Positions 28,601 through 39,700 of a DNA stretch of 64,000 nt are shown here, piece after piece. Numbering within the stretch: the first letter of the stretch is position 1; the number at the start of each line of letters is the position of its first letter. The stretch is from contig OX442324.1 in assembly GCA_949358305.1 (NCBI GenBank), positions 8,901,601 to 8,965,600 on the forward strand, written 5' to 3'. Position numbers and translations under genes: made by a program. The notes under the pieces are model-generated. The model searched no databases and was not told the DNA's origin. It was given only the letters and a program-made list of their open reading frames with translations. This DNA is from Strigamia acuminata (lineage: Eukaryota > Arthropoda > Chilopoda > Geophilomorpha > Linotaeniidae).

Positions 28601-30659
28601 CGCCGAGCAGATCGAGGAATTTGCGGTTCAACCGGACGCGGAAGAATTGCGACCGAATCAGTCTGCACATGTGTCACCGGAAACGTCCAATGCCAGTTCC
28701 CCCGGCCTTTCGCCACCGACTTCCCCAAATCGTTTCATCACGTTACGTAGGAAAGCCGGCCCGAACATTTTACAGCACACAATGCCAATCTTCGATCAGG
28801 GGCAAATGTCTCCATTGCCTCCTGGCGCAACACATGTTGCAGCCCCTTCTGCCGGCAAGACATCATTCTATTGGCGTTATGTCGGCGGAAACACAGTATT
28901 TCGTAAATGGATTCGCGAAGAACATCTACGCAAAGATCAACAGCCAGGTTCGATAGACATCGACGTCTACTACTTCCCGGAACCCGGCCTCCGACTTCGA
29001 TCTCGCAGAGACGTCGAAGAGTTCTGTGTTATGAACAATCTCCCTTACGACCCCGAGCTATTCTTTTTCGGCAATATGGAGCATACACTACCATTGATTC
29101 CCCCAGCTCGACATGCCGCTCATCTCTGTCGCACCGAACCGTCATCGTATGCGGAAATTCCCAAATTCGACGATGCTCCAAAGTGGCATGAAGCCATCGG
29201 TGAAGAGTTAGGAACTTTTAAGGAGCGGGAAATTTATGTCGAAGTGCCGAAACCGCCTAACACGACAATCCTGGGTTGTAAATGGATTTTTAAACTCAAA
29301 TCAGACGCGACCGGCAAGATTACTCGATATCGTGCTCGACTTGTCGCCCAAGGCTTTCGCCAAACTTTCGGAATCGATTACGACGAGGTCTTCAGCCCAG
29401 TAGTGAACTTCGTCCTCATTCGTCTATTCTTTTGCCTTTTGGTAGTGCTACGAGGATGGAAAGATGCACACCTCGACGTCAAATGTGCATACCTGTACGG
29501 GGACCTGGAGCACAAGGTCTATATGCGCATCCCGGCAGGTGCCACCTGTAATCACCCCGACAACGTTTGGTTACTCGTGAAATCGCTTTACGGACTTCAC
29601 CAGTCCGGTAGACAATGGTATTTGAAACTGGACGAAGCACTTCGAGCCCTCGGATTCCGAAAAATGCCCGCTTGCAATTGCGTTTACATCTACGGCAATT
29701 GCGCAGTCATGTTAGTCTACGTCGATGATATTGTACTTTTCTACGCAGCCGACAGTGTTTTGGACCGAATTATCCGACTCATAACTTCGAAATTCGACAT
29801 CGTCAACCTCGGTCCAATCACCAAACTGCTAGGAGTCGAGTTCATCCGCGAGATGGGACGCACTTACATCTCTCAACGTGCGTATATCGCGAAACTCATC
29901 ACGAAGTACGGTACATCGACAAATCGACTCGTGAAGGTGCCAGTGACACCCGGAACCACATTAGTTCGAGCATCGACAGAAGACCTGATCGATTTTCCTT
30001 ACCGCTCGCTTATCGGGTCACTGCTTTTTCTGGCATCACGAACGCGCCCCGACATCTTATTTTCCGTCATATCGCTTTCGCAATTCAACACATGCTACGA
30101 TAACACTCACATCCGTGCGCTCCTTCAAGTTCTCCAGTACGTAGCGAATACTATTGATTACCGTATCGAACTTTCGAATTGTGCGTCAAGCCAATTATGG
30201 GCGTATACGGATGCATCGTGGGCTAGCGATTTGGCGACATCTTTAAGTTTCGGTGGCTACATTACATATATCGGGAATGTGCCAATTGGCTGGTCGTGTC
30301 GAAAACAATCGACTGTCGCGTGTTCAACTATGGAAGCCGAATTCCTCGCCCTAGTTGAATGCGTGAAGGAAACCTTTTGGCTCGATAACATCTTCACCGA
30401 ATTCCCGATTTTGAACCGCCTGTCTCGTCCGATTATTTACTCCGGTGCCTTAGCCAGCATACAATTCACATCCAACGACGTGGAAAACTCGAAGACGAAG
30501 CATATCCGCGTCAAGTATCACTGGCTCAGGGAATGGTTTACGGCAGGCTGTTTTGATCTCCGAAAAGTGTCCAGCGAGCACAACGTCGCGGACATATTCA
30601 CTAAGTGGCTCAGTTCAGAACGTCTTCAGTCGTTGATCTCTCGTGTGTTCCGACTTTAG
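25650..30659 (+). CDS. copia Gag-Pol polyprotein with MBD-like domain (element L)
   Basis: 1669-residue open frame from the ATG at 25650 (MQKTTETTVSRIPIL), aligned with the D start. Order: capsid-like Gag; CFNCNEMGHYANKC (about 232-245); retropepsin WIVDCGATDHV (about 318); and a long Pro-rich linker. Integrase follows with HHCC (HSRLGH..CNDC, about 576-615) and D-D-E (HMDVWGP, RTDRGGEF, NGTAERINR), and C-terminus GYRIWNP. Then come a second acidic/Pro linker, the MBD-like domain (about 1074-1143), RT with VYVDDIVLFY (about 1356), and RNase H (YTDASWASD, SFGGYITYIGNVPIGW) ending ADIFTKWLSSERL. The protease triad reads D-C-G rather than D-T/S-G, as in D. All RT, RH and IN catalytic residues are present. 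Confidence 0.95.
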   Translation: MQKTTETTVSRIPILSVGNYEPWQRAMRMLLKSEGLWRHVTEEKEADHLLTLTDKEKERYMVKKDKALGHIYMYVSEPKRSALDNCDTPKQAWDVLAKAYAPSSRARRAALRSEFLTLHLEPNEEMQDFINRVDHFVRQLADINEVTTADHHAYQYLNRLPPEYAQATFAIYHWPDPEFTPTKVAEQLISEYLRLKPMGLHNVHSSSVHSSVKGQQSRKNSRPRRPLSEIKCFNCNEMGHYANKCPHPRREDHNQPPASASFQRSRSKSKKRNKNAAPKPDDTRPRGCSRPTREGTFFASAPQAPARPVAHFMQSNEWIVDCGATDHVSYVRAWFTDFVDIVPFDIELGQGKSKVTGKGNVRLLTRIDDCNCIVNLTNVLFAPNFEANLISVSKIDKTRHHIHFYNGEVNIYQSDIRSSILRAKEKAGLYYVDGLCSTPSVSAVISTPVSTTIPPPIQQPPVLTYVTTEVDFENIPKPKKGKLRQGDITDFRIEMPPIPKQIPNQIVNPIQSQIVPQSTPIQPDPPIQSYSNVLQSIPTTPLPNTPPATPPPPSNPSKSPKKTIANPATVKDATGLWHSRLGHLHTNAMRLLANNEHVHGMEPGEVKQELACNDCRLAKSIKISHKPDLHPSTTKALDLLHMDVWGPAPATSFGGARFVLTIIDDATRYAWITPLAQKSQVFACFKDFAARVERVANTTIKAIRTDRGGEFMSNEFERYLKDKGIQGQRTNPSSPQMNGTAERINRTMADNIRAIHEETKLPAGLWAELAVTFAYIKNRSPHSRLKNQVPYVLWRERALSLRHLRKIGSKCWVHYTAPGRKKLDPRAWEGYLVGYAVATRGYRIWNPIDNKVTESAHVRIDEHQSYRKSLRSVPNGNNQSFYEPNNEQQRVSFNDTIEYANWSIKPASDDEHSISEDKSVSKSASKSKTPPIPIVHIPPPSTPEQQLLELCASTLPTPARGSVSHPITNEEHEQIAEGQDTDDDAEQIEEFAVQPDAEELRPNQSAHVSPETSNASSPGLSPPTSPNRFITLRRKAGPNILQHTMPIFDQGQMSPLPPGATHVAAPSAGKTSFYWRYVGGNTVFRKWIREEHLRKDQQPGSIDIDVYYFPEPGLRLRSRRDVEEFCVMNNLPYDPELFFFGNMEHTLPLIPPARHAAHLCRTEPSSYAEIPKFDDAPKWHEAIGEELGTFKEREIYVEVPKPPNTTILGCKWIFKLKSDATGKITRYRARLVAQGFRQTFGIDYDEVFSPVVNFVLIRLFFCLLVVLRGWKDAHLDVKCAYLYGDLEHKVYMRIPAGATCNHPDNVWLLVKSLYGLHQSGRQWYLKLDEALRALGFRKMPACNCVYIYGNCAVMLVYVDDIVLFYAADSVLDRIIRLITSKFDIVNLGPITKLLGVEFIREMGRTYISQRAYIAKLITKYGTSTNRLVKVPVTPGTTLVRASTEDLIDFPYRSLIGSLLFLASRTRPDILFSVISLSQFNTCYDNTHIRALLQVLQYVANTIDYRIELSNCASSQLWAYTDASWASDLATSLSFGGYITYIGNVPIGWSCRKQSTVACSTMEAEFLALVECVKETFWLDNIFTEFPILNRLSRPIIYSGALASIQFTSNDVENSKTKHIRVKYHWLREWFTAGCFDLRKVSSEHNVADIFTKWLSSERLQSLISRVFRL
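28868..29078 (+). other. MBD-like domain coding segment (element L)
   Basis: Encodes FRKWIREEHLRK, DVYYFPEPGLRLRSRRDVEE and ELFFFGN. Same skeleton as D. It begins after a conserved YWRYVGG lead-in that is absent from A/C. Confidence 0.65.
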
Positions 30660-30849
30660 ACTTTATCGTGACATTCTTTCGTTATTTACCCGACTTCGAG
30701 GATCACCGAGTTTCTGCGGGAATATTCGGGCCTACGTGGCGTTTTCAATAACAGTACCCGGCTCGGCGATTCGACTTTATTATTTATTTTCGATTACCTA
30801 CTGTAATTCCAGTAACTGTATTCCGTTTCCCCTGATTCTATCTCCATCG

Positions 30850-30860
30850 AAAGGGGGAAT
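30850..30860 (+). other. polypurine tract of L
   Basis: AAAGGGGGAAT abuts the 3' LTR. Confidence 0.85.
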
Positions 30861-31395
30861 TGTTGGTCTATTGGACCGCCAGTTGTGTCGATGTGACATA
30901 AAATCACATTCTTATTGTTTAATCATCTAATCTCGATATATTTATCCCGTACTTTTTTATATCCGATGATATTTGCTTGTTTAGATATTATGCATTTGTT
31001 TATTGCTTTTTAACACACAGCATCATGCTGTGTCCAGTGTTTCCTATTAATTCTCGATTTATTTGATTATATAATTCCAATTCACGACACCAGGTGTCGT
31101 TCTTGTATCACTCGTTCTTCCAAGATGGCGGCGACCATCGCTTTGGCTCTCGCCCTTATGTTTTCACTTTGTAATAACTTCATTTGTAAGTATTTTGGTT
31201 TAGTAAACTTGTTTTTATGTTTTTAAACGTTGCCTTGTTTATTGCACGACATATAAGCGCATTTGCGCGGTCGTTTTATTCGTTTTTCGCTCCCGACGTC
31301 GCCCACACGTTCGCACGAGTAGTGCGACGCCTTTTGCGACGTTACACTCGAAGTTTCGAGTGCTTTTGGTCGTTTTCCTCTGCTACCGACCTACA
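30861..31395 (+). repeat. 3' LTR of L
   Basis: 535 bp, no difference noticed from 24164-24698; followed by the ATCTT duplication. Confidence 0.93.
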
Positions 31396-31400
31396 ATCTT

Positions 31401-32421
31401 ACGGATATACGATATATTCGGTGGTGATCCTTTCCTTATTTCGTATGGCGTTTTCCAGTGCAGTAACTTCTGTGGTGTGCGATTCCGCAAATAAACATAA
31501 GCATGCAAAAGTTCAACCCAGAACCCTGGTGCTAAATTCGCCTGCTTACGTGTTACGCGAATTGCTTGAAGTGCCGTCTGGTTAAAACGTTCTGCGACTC
31601 CATTTTGTGATGGTGTGTACGTATTTGTACGTAAATGTTGAATACCCAACGATGTCAAATGTTCCGACATCTTTCGCGAACAAAATTCCAACCCGTTGTC
31701 GGTTTTAATCGCCTTAACCCGATGTCCTGTTTGACGTTCCGCTTCAGTTATAAAGTCTTTAATCTTATTAAAAGCTTCCCACTTATGCTTAAGTGCGTAG
31801 ACCGACGTCCATCGAGAATAATCCTCCACAATCGCGAGAAAATATTTGAATCCGGACGGGGAGGGATAACCTGTTGGTCCCCAAATGTCTGCGTGAACAA
31901 TTTCCATCAAATTCTTAGTCAATATGGACGGGAAAGCTTTCCTTGTCGGACGTCGCATTTTTGTTAATTTGCAGTCTTCGCAATACAAATTTCCTCGCGG
32001 TAAGCTTGGCATTCCTTTAACTGCCCCGGATTTAGACATTTCTGCGACTGTTCTTACATTTAAATGTGCCAATCGACGATGCCACAATTCGAGGTCGTGA
32101 CTGCAATTTGCTGTTTGTGGTTCCTTTTGATCTTCGGATACGACATTCGCGTACGTCCTTACAGCCGTTGTATTGTTTACTTCCGGTAACTGGGTAGACA
32201 AATTGTAAAGTCCATTTGCCCCGGTAAATCGCAAAACAGAAGTGCCAGTTTTATCATAAACTTCTATACACTTCCCGCCACCTTTCCAAGTATAACCACA
32301 GGTGTCGACCTGGAATCCAGAAATTAAATTTCTCCGACCAGTTGGTGCATAACCAACGCGTTGCAATACTGTATGTCGTTCTTTTCCATTTACTTGATGA
32401 CGAAACATAACAGTTCCTATT
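31401..32421 (-). pseudogene. J protease tail and integrase catalytic core
   Basis: Second piece of J, between K and L. It is open throughout: flap region (VNGKERHTVLQRVGY, GRRNLISGFQ), HHCC zinc domain (ELWHRRLAHLNVRTV..YCEDC), and catalytic residues in VHADIWGP, IKTDNGLEF and QNGVAERFNQ. It ends at ..GSPPNISYIRK, where L is inserted. This piece alone shows no inactivating change. Confidence 0.9.
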
Positions 32422-32426
32422 CCTAT

Positions 32427-32661
32427 TGTTATGTATTCATAACAATCAATCTATTGCTTTTACATGCTATTGTACAGCAGGTTGCTAAGCGTGTGTGCTT
32501 AGCAACCTCGCTACTTTTTTCCCATAATAAATTACTTCACATTCGAAATCATAAGCGTAAAGACTTGGCTCTTGTTCTTTGGGGTTTTCAGCCTTCCAAG
32601 TTGACCATGCCATGAAGACTAGCCACATACTAGTTTGATAAGTAATAAGCAGTATATTACA
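32427..32661 (+). repeat. 5' LTR of K
   Basis: TGTTATGTATTCATAACA..to..AGTATATTACA, 235 bp. It begins with a palindrome (TGTTATG..CATAACA) and has a TTGCTAAG..CTTAGCAA hairpin; AATAAA lies near 32525. Confidence 0.88.
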
Positions 32662-32948
32662 TTGGCGCAGTTAAAGGTGTAAACCGAACCTTAGCCAAAA
32701 TTCGGATAAAGAAAATGGCTACAATGAGCGATCGAATGGAGATTCCAATCCATCATGGAGGCGCACAAGACGTTCAGAGGCAAATTTGACAATTTTCCGG
32801 TGTGGACCATCGTTGGAACAGATACATTTGCTGAATGTTCGTGTTATGGACCATCCAGTCGCCCGTGAAGCGAGTAAGGTGGAGTTTTTACTGGATTTCG
32901 TGGCCGATTTGGCGCCAATCGCGACGTAATGGGCTGAATCGACGCGTC
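32662..32948 (+). other. K PBS and 5' internal segment
   Basis: TGGCGCAGTTAAAGG at 32663 is in PBS position and resembles the tRNA-Ser-type (TGGCGCAGT..) PBS of several gypsy elements; the tRNA is not certain. A short frame from ATG 32715 (MATMSDRMEIPIHHGG) ends after 26 codons and may be a gag remnant. Confidence 0.45.
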
Positions 32949-32953
32949 GATTT

Positions 32954-33416
32954 TGATAGGTTTGTAGGCGCCGGACATCAATGAAAAGGAGCTGACACTC
33001 GATTTAAACGGTGCGGGAACTCGCATTATGCGACCGCCATCTTTATTCATCGTGATGAGAGAGGAAACATAAAAGCGCACCTCTTTCGAGGCTACAAAGC
33101 TTAAACAAGAACGAATCATTGTTAACAAGCAAAGATTCATTCTTTACGTAACAAAGGCAAAACAACGGCATAAACAATCGATAATGTAAACAAAAGCCAT
33201 GAGAAACTAAAAGCTAAGCGCTCATATTAGAGCAGACGACATATGGGCATGTCATTGCTAATAAGCACATTGGTTGGGGCACTCAGCACAGGAACAAGGG
33301 TTTAAAAGTCAGTATCAACCAATGTAACACGGATACAGAATTGCAATGACACATACGTTGCATTTAACCGGAAACATGCAACCGATAAGATCAAACAGTT
33401 GGGCATTTTTCTAACA
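32954..33416 (-). repeat. 3' LTR of B
   Basis: Minus strand TGTTAGAAAAATGCC..to..CAAACCTATCA. Contains AAAGATGGCGGTC (minus) near 33032-33045. Confidence 0.92.
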
Positions 33417-33427
33417 AATCCCCCTTT
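33417..33427 (-). other. polypurine tract of B
   Basis: Minus strand CAAAGGGGGATT abuts the 3' LTR. Confidence 0.8.
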
Positions 33428-33433
33428 GAGCAA

Positions 33434-36400
33434 CTATTTGACTACAACAAAAATATGCTCACAGAGCTGACATAATCTGGGGCGCGGCAACCACTTTGTC
33501 ATCAAATCCGCGATGTTCAATTCGCCAGGCACATGTTTAATACTAAACACGCCTTTTTCATACCAATCGCGGAGAAAGTGCAATTTAACATCTATATGTT
33601 TATTTGCACGGTTCTCGATCTTGTTTTTCGCATAGTTGATTGCCGGCATGCTATCGGCGTAAACACAAGGGACGCTTCTTCCAAAACACAAGATGATATC
33701 GGCCTCGTATAAACGTTCTAGCCATATCACTTCTCTCACGCCATCGACAACTGCGAGAAACTCGCTTTCCATAATACTCAGTGAAGTCATGGATTGTTTT
33801 CGACAATTCCATGAAATCGGAACCCCTCCTAAATAAACTATGTGACCACCAAAGCTTCTCCTACTGTCTTGGTCCAAAGCAAAAGATGCGTCGGTGTAAA
33901 CCGTTAAATTGTTGTTCTTACAATTTGCCAGGTTGATAACATAGTTGGGGGTATTCGCCAGATATCTCAACACTTGTATTAGCATTTTAACATGCCTGTT
34001 AGAGTGGGTCTCATTGTATTGAGATAACACAATGACACTGAAAAGGATATCTGGGCGCGTTCTGTTCGCGATAAATAGTAAACTCCCTACTAGGGACCTG
34101 TATGGGAACGTCGAGTTTACTTGTTCGCCCGGTTGTACCTTCTGTATCATGGTACCGACCGTGACTGGGATTTTAATTTTATGGCACGGATCGATGTTGT
34201 ATTTCTCGACTAATTTCGCAATATAACTCTTTTGATGTACTAAAATGTCCCCATTTTTCCTTTCAAAATGAATCCCTAATAAAAGAGTCACCGGTCCAAG
34301 GTTGACAATTTCAAAGCTCTCTTGAATCCACTCGATGATACATTGTTCAACGAAAGCATCACGACTAAACAAAACAATGTCGTCCACGTAAAACAAAAGG
34401 ACGGCATCTGAGCCGTAATTATATACGCAATTCAACCCTAAGACTGGAGTGAATCCTATTTCCAATAATCGTTCGTGGAACTTGAAATACCACATCCTTC
34501 CGGACTGGTGAAGTCCGTACAAGGATTTGACCAATCGCCAACATTTGTGTTGGTTCTCTTTGGTCCGGAAGCCCTTCGGGATATTGATGTATTGTGGCAC
34601 ATCAAGGTCTCCGTACAAGTACGCAGACTTGATGTCGAGATGTGTATCTCGCCAGCCTTGCAGAACCACAAGAGAACAAAAGAATATCAGTACGAGAACA
34701 AAGTTGACCACTGGTGAAAATATCTCAGTGAAGTCAACTCCTTCTTTCTGCCCAAAACCTTGCGCAACTAAACGTGCTCTCCAGCGTTTGATTGCCCCAG
34801 TGTAGTCACGCTTGATTTTATAAATCCATTTTGTTCCCAGTAAATTCATCCCTTCGGTTTTGTCAACTTCCTCGTAAACTTTTCTGTCATTAAAGATATT
34901 AATCTCGTCATCCATGGCATCCTGCCAGTCGGATTTATTGGGATTGGACATAGCTTCTTCGAAAGTATCCGGTTCAACGGATGCATGACCGGCGAACCCA
35001 ACGGTCTCATCTGTTGCCTTAAAGTCGAAACAACCCCCATCGTACTGATAGTCTTCTTCTTTGCACCATCGTACAACATCAATCCGACTGCGGATTCTAT
35101 CGCCAAGTGGTGTTATGTAGATCACATCTACCTGCCCGGCAGTTTCACCACTTTGTCTAACGGTTTCCCTCCGTTGCCACTGTGTCATGTCCAAAATTTT
35201 TAAATCCTGGGGAGCGGTCATACGTTTTCTTATGATATCCCCCTTTAACTTAGCACCGCGTGGTGGATTCCTCCTAACTGGTGGAGGTGTGAGGGTCGGA
35301 TTTGGAAGCCGAACTTCCACTCGTTGCTCCTCCTCTTCTTCAATCCCACCAACAGCTTGAGCGATTTCTTCCACAATTTCAGGCTCGACCGCCTGTTGGA
35401 CTAATTGGGGATTCGGAATCGCATGTTTCGGGGCCTGAAACAACTGCTGTATGATAGGGGGAACCTGTTGCCGAACTGGAGCCACTTTCTGTGGTATTGG
35501 TGCTGGGATTCCCCCTTGTGCCACTGGAATTTCTTCCTCATCTGAATCTTCATAATTCAAATTTCCCATATAATTAGGTTCGGATGGAATTTCACTCAGT
35601 TGCACCGACTCGTGCCAAAAGACATTCTCATTAATCTTCACATGGTTTGAAGCAATCACTTGGTTGGATTTGGGGTCCCAAACTCGATACCCCCGCGTCT
35701 TAATCGCGTAACCGACTAGGGCCCCAGGCCATGCCCTTTCTTCCAACTTGCTTCTCCTTGTTTGCGAAGGAATGTGCACGAAAACTTTAGAGCCGATACA
35801 TCTTAAATGTCTCAACGACATTTTCTTGTTATAAAACAAGTTATAAGGGGTTTTCCCACTTAAGCTTGCATGTGGGAATCTATTTTTAAGATAGACAACT
35901 GTCACGGCTAATTCTGCCCACAAACCCTTTGGAAAATTGTTTTCGAAGAGCATGGCTCTAATTCCCCCAACAATTGTTCTGTTTGCTCTTTCGGCCACAG
36001 AATTCATTTCTGGGGAGTAGGGGTTTGTTTGGATGCACTTAAGCCCAATAGAAGCCGCATAGTCATCCCACTTTTTCGACACAAACTCCCCGCCGTTGTC
36101 TGTCTTGATGCATTTGACCTTTTTCCCAGTGCTGCGCTCAACTTCAGTTTGCCATCGTTTGAAACGCTCAAATGCATCCCCCTTGTTTTTAATAATTTCC
36201 ACCCACATAAAACGTGAGTAATCGTCCACGATTATCAAGTAATAACTGGCCCCACCAAGAGATTTAAAAGGCTGGGGGCCCCACAGATCCATGTGGATTA
36301 CTTCCAAAATTCCCTTTGTAGAAATTTCTGGGATTGGGGAAAAGGTTGCCCTAGTGCTCTTTGCCTTCGAACACGCGTCGCAAGGCGAAAGTTCTTTGTC

Positions 36401-38150
36401 GGAGAGTTTAACTCCGAAGATGTCAGGCGAAACTTCCATTTTTGCAATCCCACTTGCATTAAAATGGCCCATTCTGGAGTGCCAAATGTCCATTGGCTGT
36501 GGTTTCACTTTGATCTTTTCGATTTCTCCCCCATTCGAAACATTTTGCCCGTTAGTATCATTTAAATCGCTTTTCTGAAGATTTGACGCATTTACTAGCG
36601 CATTTACGCTCACTTGCTGCTTCGCTGCAGTCTGCACTGCGCCACTCAATGTGTTTAGTAATGCTGCCTTAAAATCTACTGTTTTTAGTAAAGGATTAAT
36701 GACACTTGCACTTTTTACAACATTTTTGACCGAATTTCCACCCACCGCTGCACTCTGTTGCGCAGAAGGTGCAGTTGTGTTCACAATATTGGCCTCTATT
36801 TTGCAGTTAACTTTGTACATCCGATCATTTGTTCTTTCTGCAACAATAAAAGGCTCACTAATTCGGTCTTTAAACATGGTCAACTTTCCATTTTTGATAA
36901 AAGTTGTGAAACCAGCTTCATCTGTCCGGCCCAGCGATAAGAGGTTTTTCTTAAAATTTGGTGCAAAATAAACATTTTGCAGTGTGATTTCCCTACATCT
37001 GCCTGCATAACAAGATGTGATCAACACGTTGCCAATGCCCTCGATTTTAGACTTCCCTTCCCCCTGCTGGACACTATAGCCGGACAGTGGCTTGAAGGTC
37101 ACGAACCAACTCCTATTAAATGAAAAGTGATCTGTTGCACCGGTATCTATGTACCAGTGCGGATCAAAGTCGCAAATGCGACATTAAAGACAATGGTGGT
37201 GACAAGGTGACTTCCTCTTCAGTTTGATGAACTGCCGCTGAAAACATTGTCAATGGCTCATCAAAGATGTCAACTTGTCCCAAATTGGCCTTTTTGGTCT
37301 TTCCACCACAGCCACGTCCTCGTGCAGTGCCTTTTGCTAGCTGTGCAGAGGTGCCACCTCGTTGACTTTGCATATTCGCTTGTTGTTTGGGCGGTGACGG
37401 GCACTCTCTCGCGAAGTGACCAGTGCCGCCACAGGAAAAACAAGTTCGAGGTGTAAATGGCTGATTTCCGCCTTTTCCGCGTTGGAATCGCCCTTTTCCA
37501 AAGAATGCACCTGCATTATCGATGGAATCCTGTGTACGCATGCCATAGGAGTCTGAAGCTTCAAATAAACGATTATACTCTCCTAATAATCGCTCTTTCA
37601 CTTTTGCAGTGGTGAAGTCCAAATCATCCCAGTGGTACATTATCTGCTTAATTGTCTCATAAGTCGTTGGGAGAAAATCCATATATTGGAATGCGATTTC
37701 CTCATCCGTCGGTATAACTTTGACGTTCGCGAGTTCTGCGACTTTTCTGTCGACACGGGCCAGAAAACACATCATCTCCTCATTGTCCATTAGATGCATT
37801 TGCAGGAACTCGCGCCTCAATCTGCCTTTCCGGGCGCGTGTGGTGGGCTGGTAAGCATCTCGGATCGCTTCCCACGCCCCCTTAGAGGTATCCTTGGCAA
37901 CGGCCACGAGCTGTTGCGCTTCTTCGCAACTCAGGCATATCGTGGACCACGCCCGCTTCTCACGCACTTTGAAATCCCGTTTCTCTTTGGCTGTGGCGTT
38001 GGGACCCGGCGCAGTCTCGTCGCCCGTCACATGGTCCCACACGCCTTGCTGGGATAACAATAATTTTACACCAATCGCCCATTGGGCATAATTCGTCCCA
38101 TTCAGTTTTTTAATCGACTTATAATCGTCGTATTTTTCCTCTGACGCCAT
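33434..38150 (-). pseudogene. copia Gag-Pol polyprotein of B (one frameshift)
   Basis: ATG at 38150 (MASEEKYDDYKSIKKL). Gag with CFSCGGTGHFAREC is open to about 37174, where an extra A (GCAAATGCG here against GCAATGCG in F) shifts the frame just before the protease WYIDTGATDHF. From there protease, integrase, MBD-like (35012-35188), RT (FYVDDIVLF) and RNase H are open to the stop at 33434. Corrected length would be about 1572 residues. With a single lesion in an otherwise intact copy, this could be a very recent mutation or an assembly error. Confidence 0.93.
35012..35188 (-). other. MBD-like domain coding segment (element B)
   Basis: Same residues as in C (WQRRETVRQSGETAGQVDV, GDRIRSR, FDFKAT). 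Conservation in an independent copy argues against chance resemblance. Confidence 0.8.
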
Positions 38151-38302
38151 ATCTAGTCGATTCGTTGCGGAGATTGCACTTTTTCACAAAATAAATCGTC
38201 GCACACACCAAATGAAGCACAAAACACACTTTTTACGCTTTTACAAGTGGCGTAAACCCCCAAAAGGTTTAGGCGAAAATTATACAGTCTCCCTTGGACA
38301 AA

Positions 38303-38440
38303 TCTCACTAAATGAGACGAAAAACTTTACGTAGTATCTCCCGAGTTCCGACCGGACTCCGAGGACCGCGGGACACTCGGTGGCCAGAGAAAGCCTACGC
38401 AAAAATACAATTCCACTACGCGACTGCGTAAAGGGTGGAA
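38303..38440 (-). promoter_or_regulatory. three-hairpin structured leader (element B)
   Basis: Same as C on the minus strand, with the AGTC loop at 38425-38422 and hairpin 3 at 38317-38303. The apical loop reads CTCGGA instead of CTAGGA. Confidence 0.7.
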
Positions 38441-39217
38441 AGGATACTACAAGACCCCCGAACAAAACCTTAAGCTTATTAACAAGGAATTTCGACAACT
38501 TAAAACTAAATAATAGTTGGCAAGGTGAAAATCCGTTGTTTTGCGGGTTGGTTTGCGTCGCAAAAATTCCCTCGTTGATCCCACGTCGTGAAATCGATGC
38601 ACGTCGACTTAACGTGCTCGTCCGCACCTTCGTAGGATGTGCTCCGTGCACAAAACCTCGGGAAAATGCCAGCGCGTATGTTTAACCCGCTAACTGGTCT
38701 TCTGGTCGAATGCCTGCGCGTATGTTTAACCCGCTAACAGGACTTCTCTCCTCAAATGGAAATAAACACGTCGTATTTTGCCTGCTTTGACGAAAATGGC
38801 CGCCGTCGAAGAATTCGCTTCGTACGATGACTTCCGTGCTTTCCCACGACGAAACGATCCAAAAACGACGTCGATTCGACGTATTCTCGCGTCGAATCAC
38901 GATGAGAGCGTGTGTCGATCCGTACACACGATTCTCCGCTGGCTTCACGGCTCGTCGCGATGAAACCAAAACAAAATGGCGCCCGCAGAAGAAAATCTTC
39001 TTTATATCGAGCAATGTGCTTATTTCGCACAGAATTTCGACAATTCTTACACTGTTCGATCCAGAAATGCCTCCGCAAACGTCCGCACACGTTGTCAGCT
39101 TTACAAACACCTCGAATCCGACGATACGTCTCTGCGACGATACTGGCGAGGATCCGCGATGTCCGTTTCTTCACGAAACTTGCCGCAAACGTATCACAAA
39201 CGGTTGGCCGCGTCGTC

Positions 39218-39235
39218 AACCATCCTCTGCTACCA
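39218..39235 (-). other. primer binding site of B
   Basis: Minus strand TGGTAGCAGAGGATGGTT, perfect complement of the initiator tRNA-Met 3' end. Confidence 0.9.
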
Positions 39236-39237
39236 TA

Positions 39238-39700
39238 TGATAGGTTTGTAGGCGCCGGACATCAATGAAAAGGAGCTGACACTCGATTTAAACGGTGCGG
39301 GAACTCGCATTATGCGACCGCCATCTTTATTCATCGTGATGAGAGAGGAAACATAAAAGCGCACCTCTTTCGAGGCTACAAAGCTTAAACAAGAACGAAT
39401 CATTGTTAACAAGCAAAGATTCATTCTTTACGTAACAAAGGCAAAACAACGGCATAAACAATCGATAATGTAAACAAAAGCCATGAGAAACTAAAAGATA
39501 AGCGCTCATATTAGAGCAGACGACATATGGGCATGTCATTGCTAATAAGCACATTGGTTGGGGCACTCAGCACAGGAACAAGGGATTAAAAGTCAGTATC
39601 AACCAATGTAACACGGATACAGAATTGCAATGACACATACGTTGCATTTAACCGGAAACATGCAACCGATAAGATCAAACAGTTGGGCATTTTTCTAACA
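39238..39700 (-). repeat. 5' LTR of B
   Basis: 463 bp, about two differences from 32954-33416 (near 39500 and 39585). Confidence 0.92.

Larger units (their letters stand above)
24164..31395 (+). mobile_element. copia element L, apparently intact and young
   Basis: 7232 bp with two 535-bp LTRs in which I noticed no difference, and a perfect ATCTT duplication (24159-24163 and 31396-31400). It has an intact PBS and polypurine tract and one open polyprotein frame. It is inserted in the integrase of J in the opposite orientation. Confidence 0.94.
32954..39700 (-). mobile_element. copia element B (C family), nearly intact
   Basis: 6747 bp, 463-bp LTRs with about two differences, GATTT duplication (32949-32953 and 39701-39705), inserted in K. 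One single-base insertion separates Gag from protease; everything else is open. It is the best full-length reference for C and F. Confidence 0.93.
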
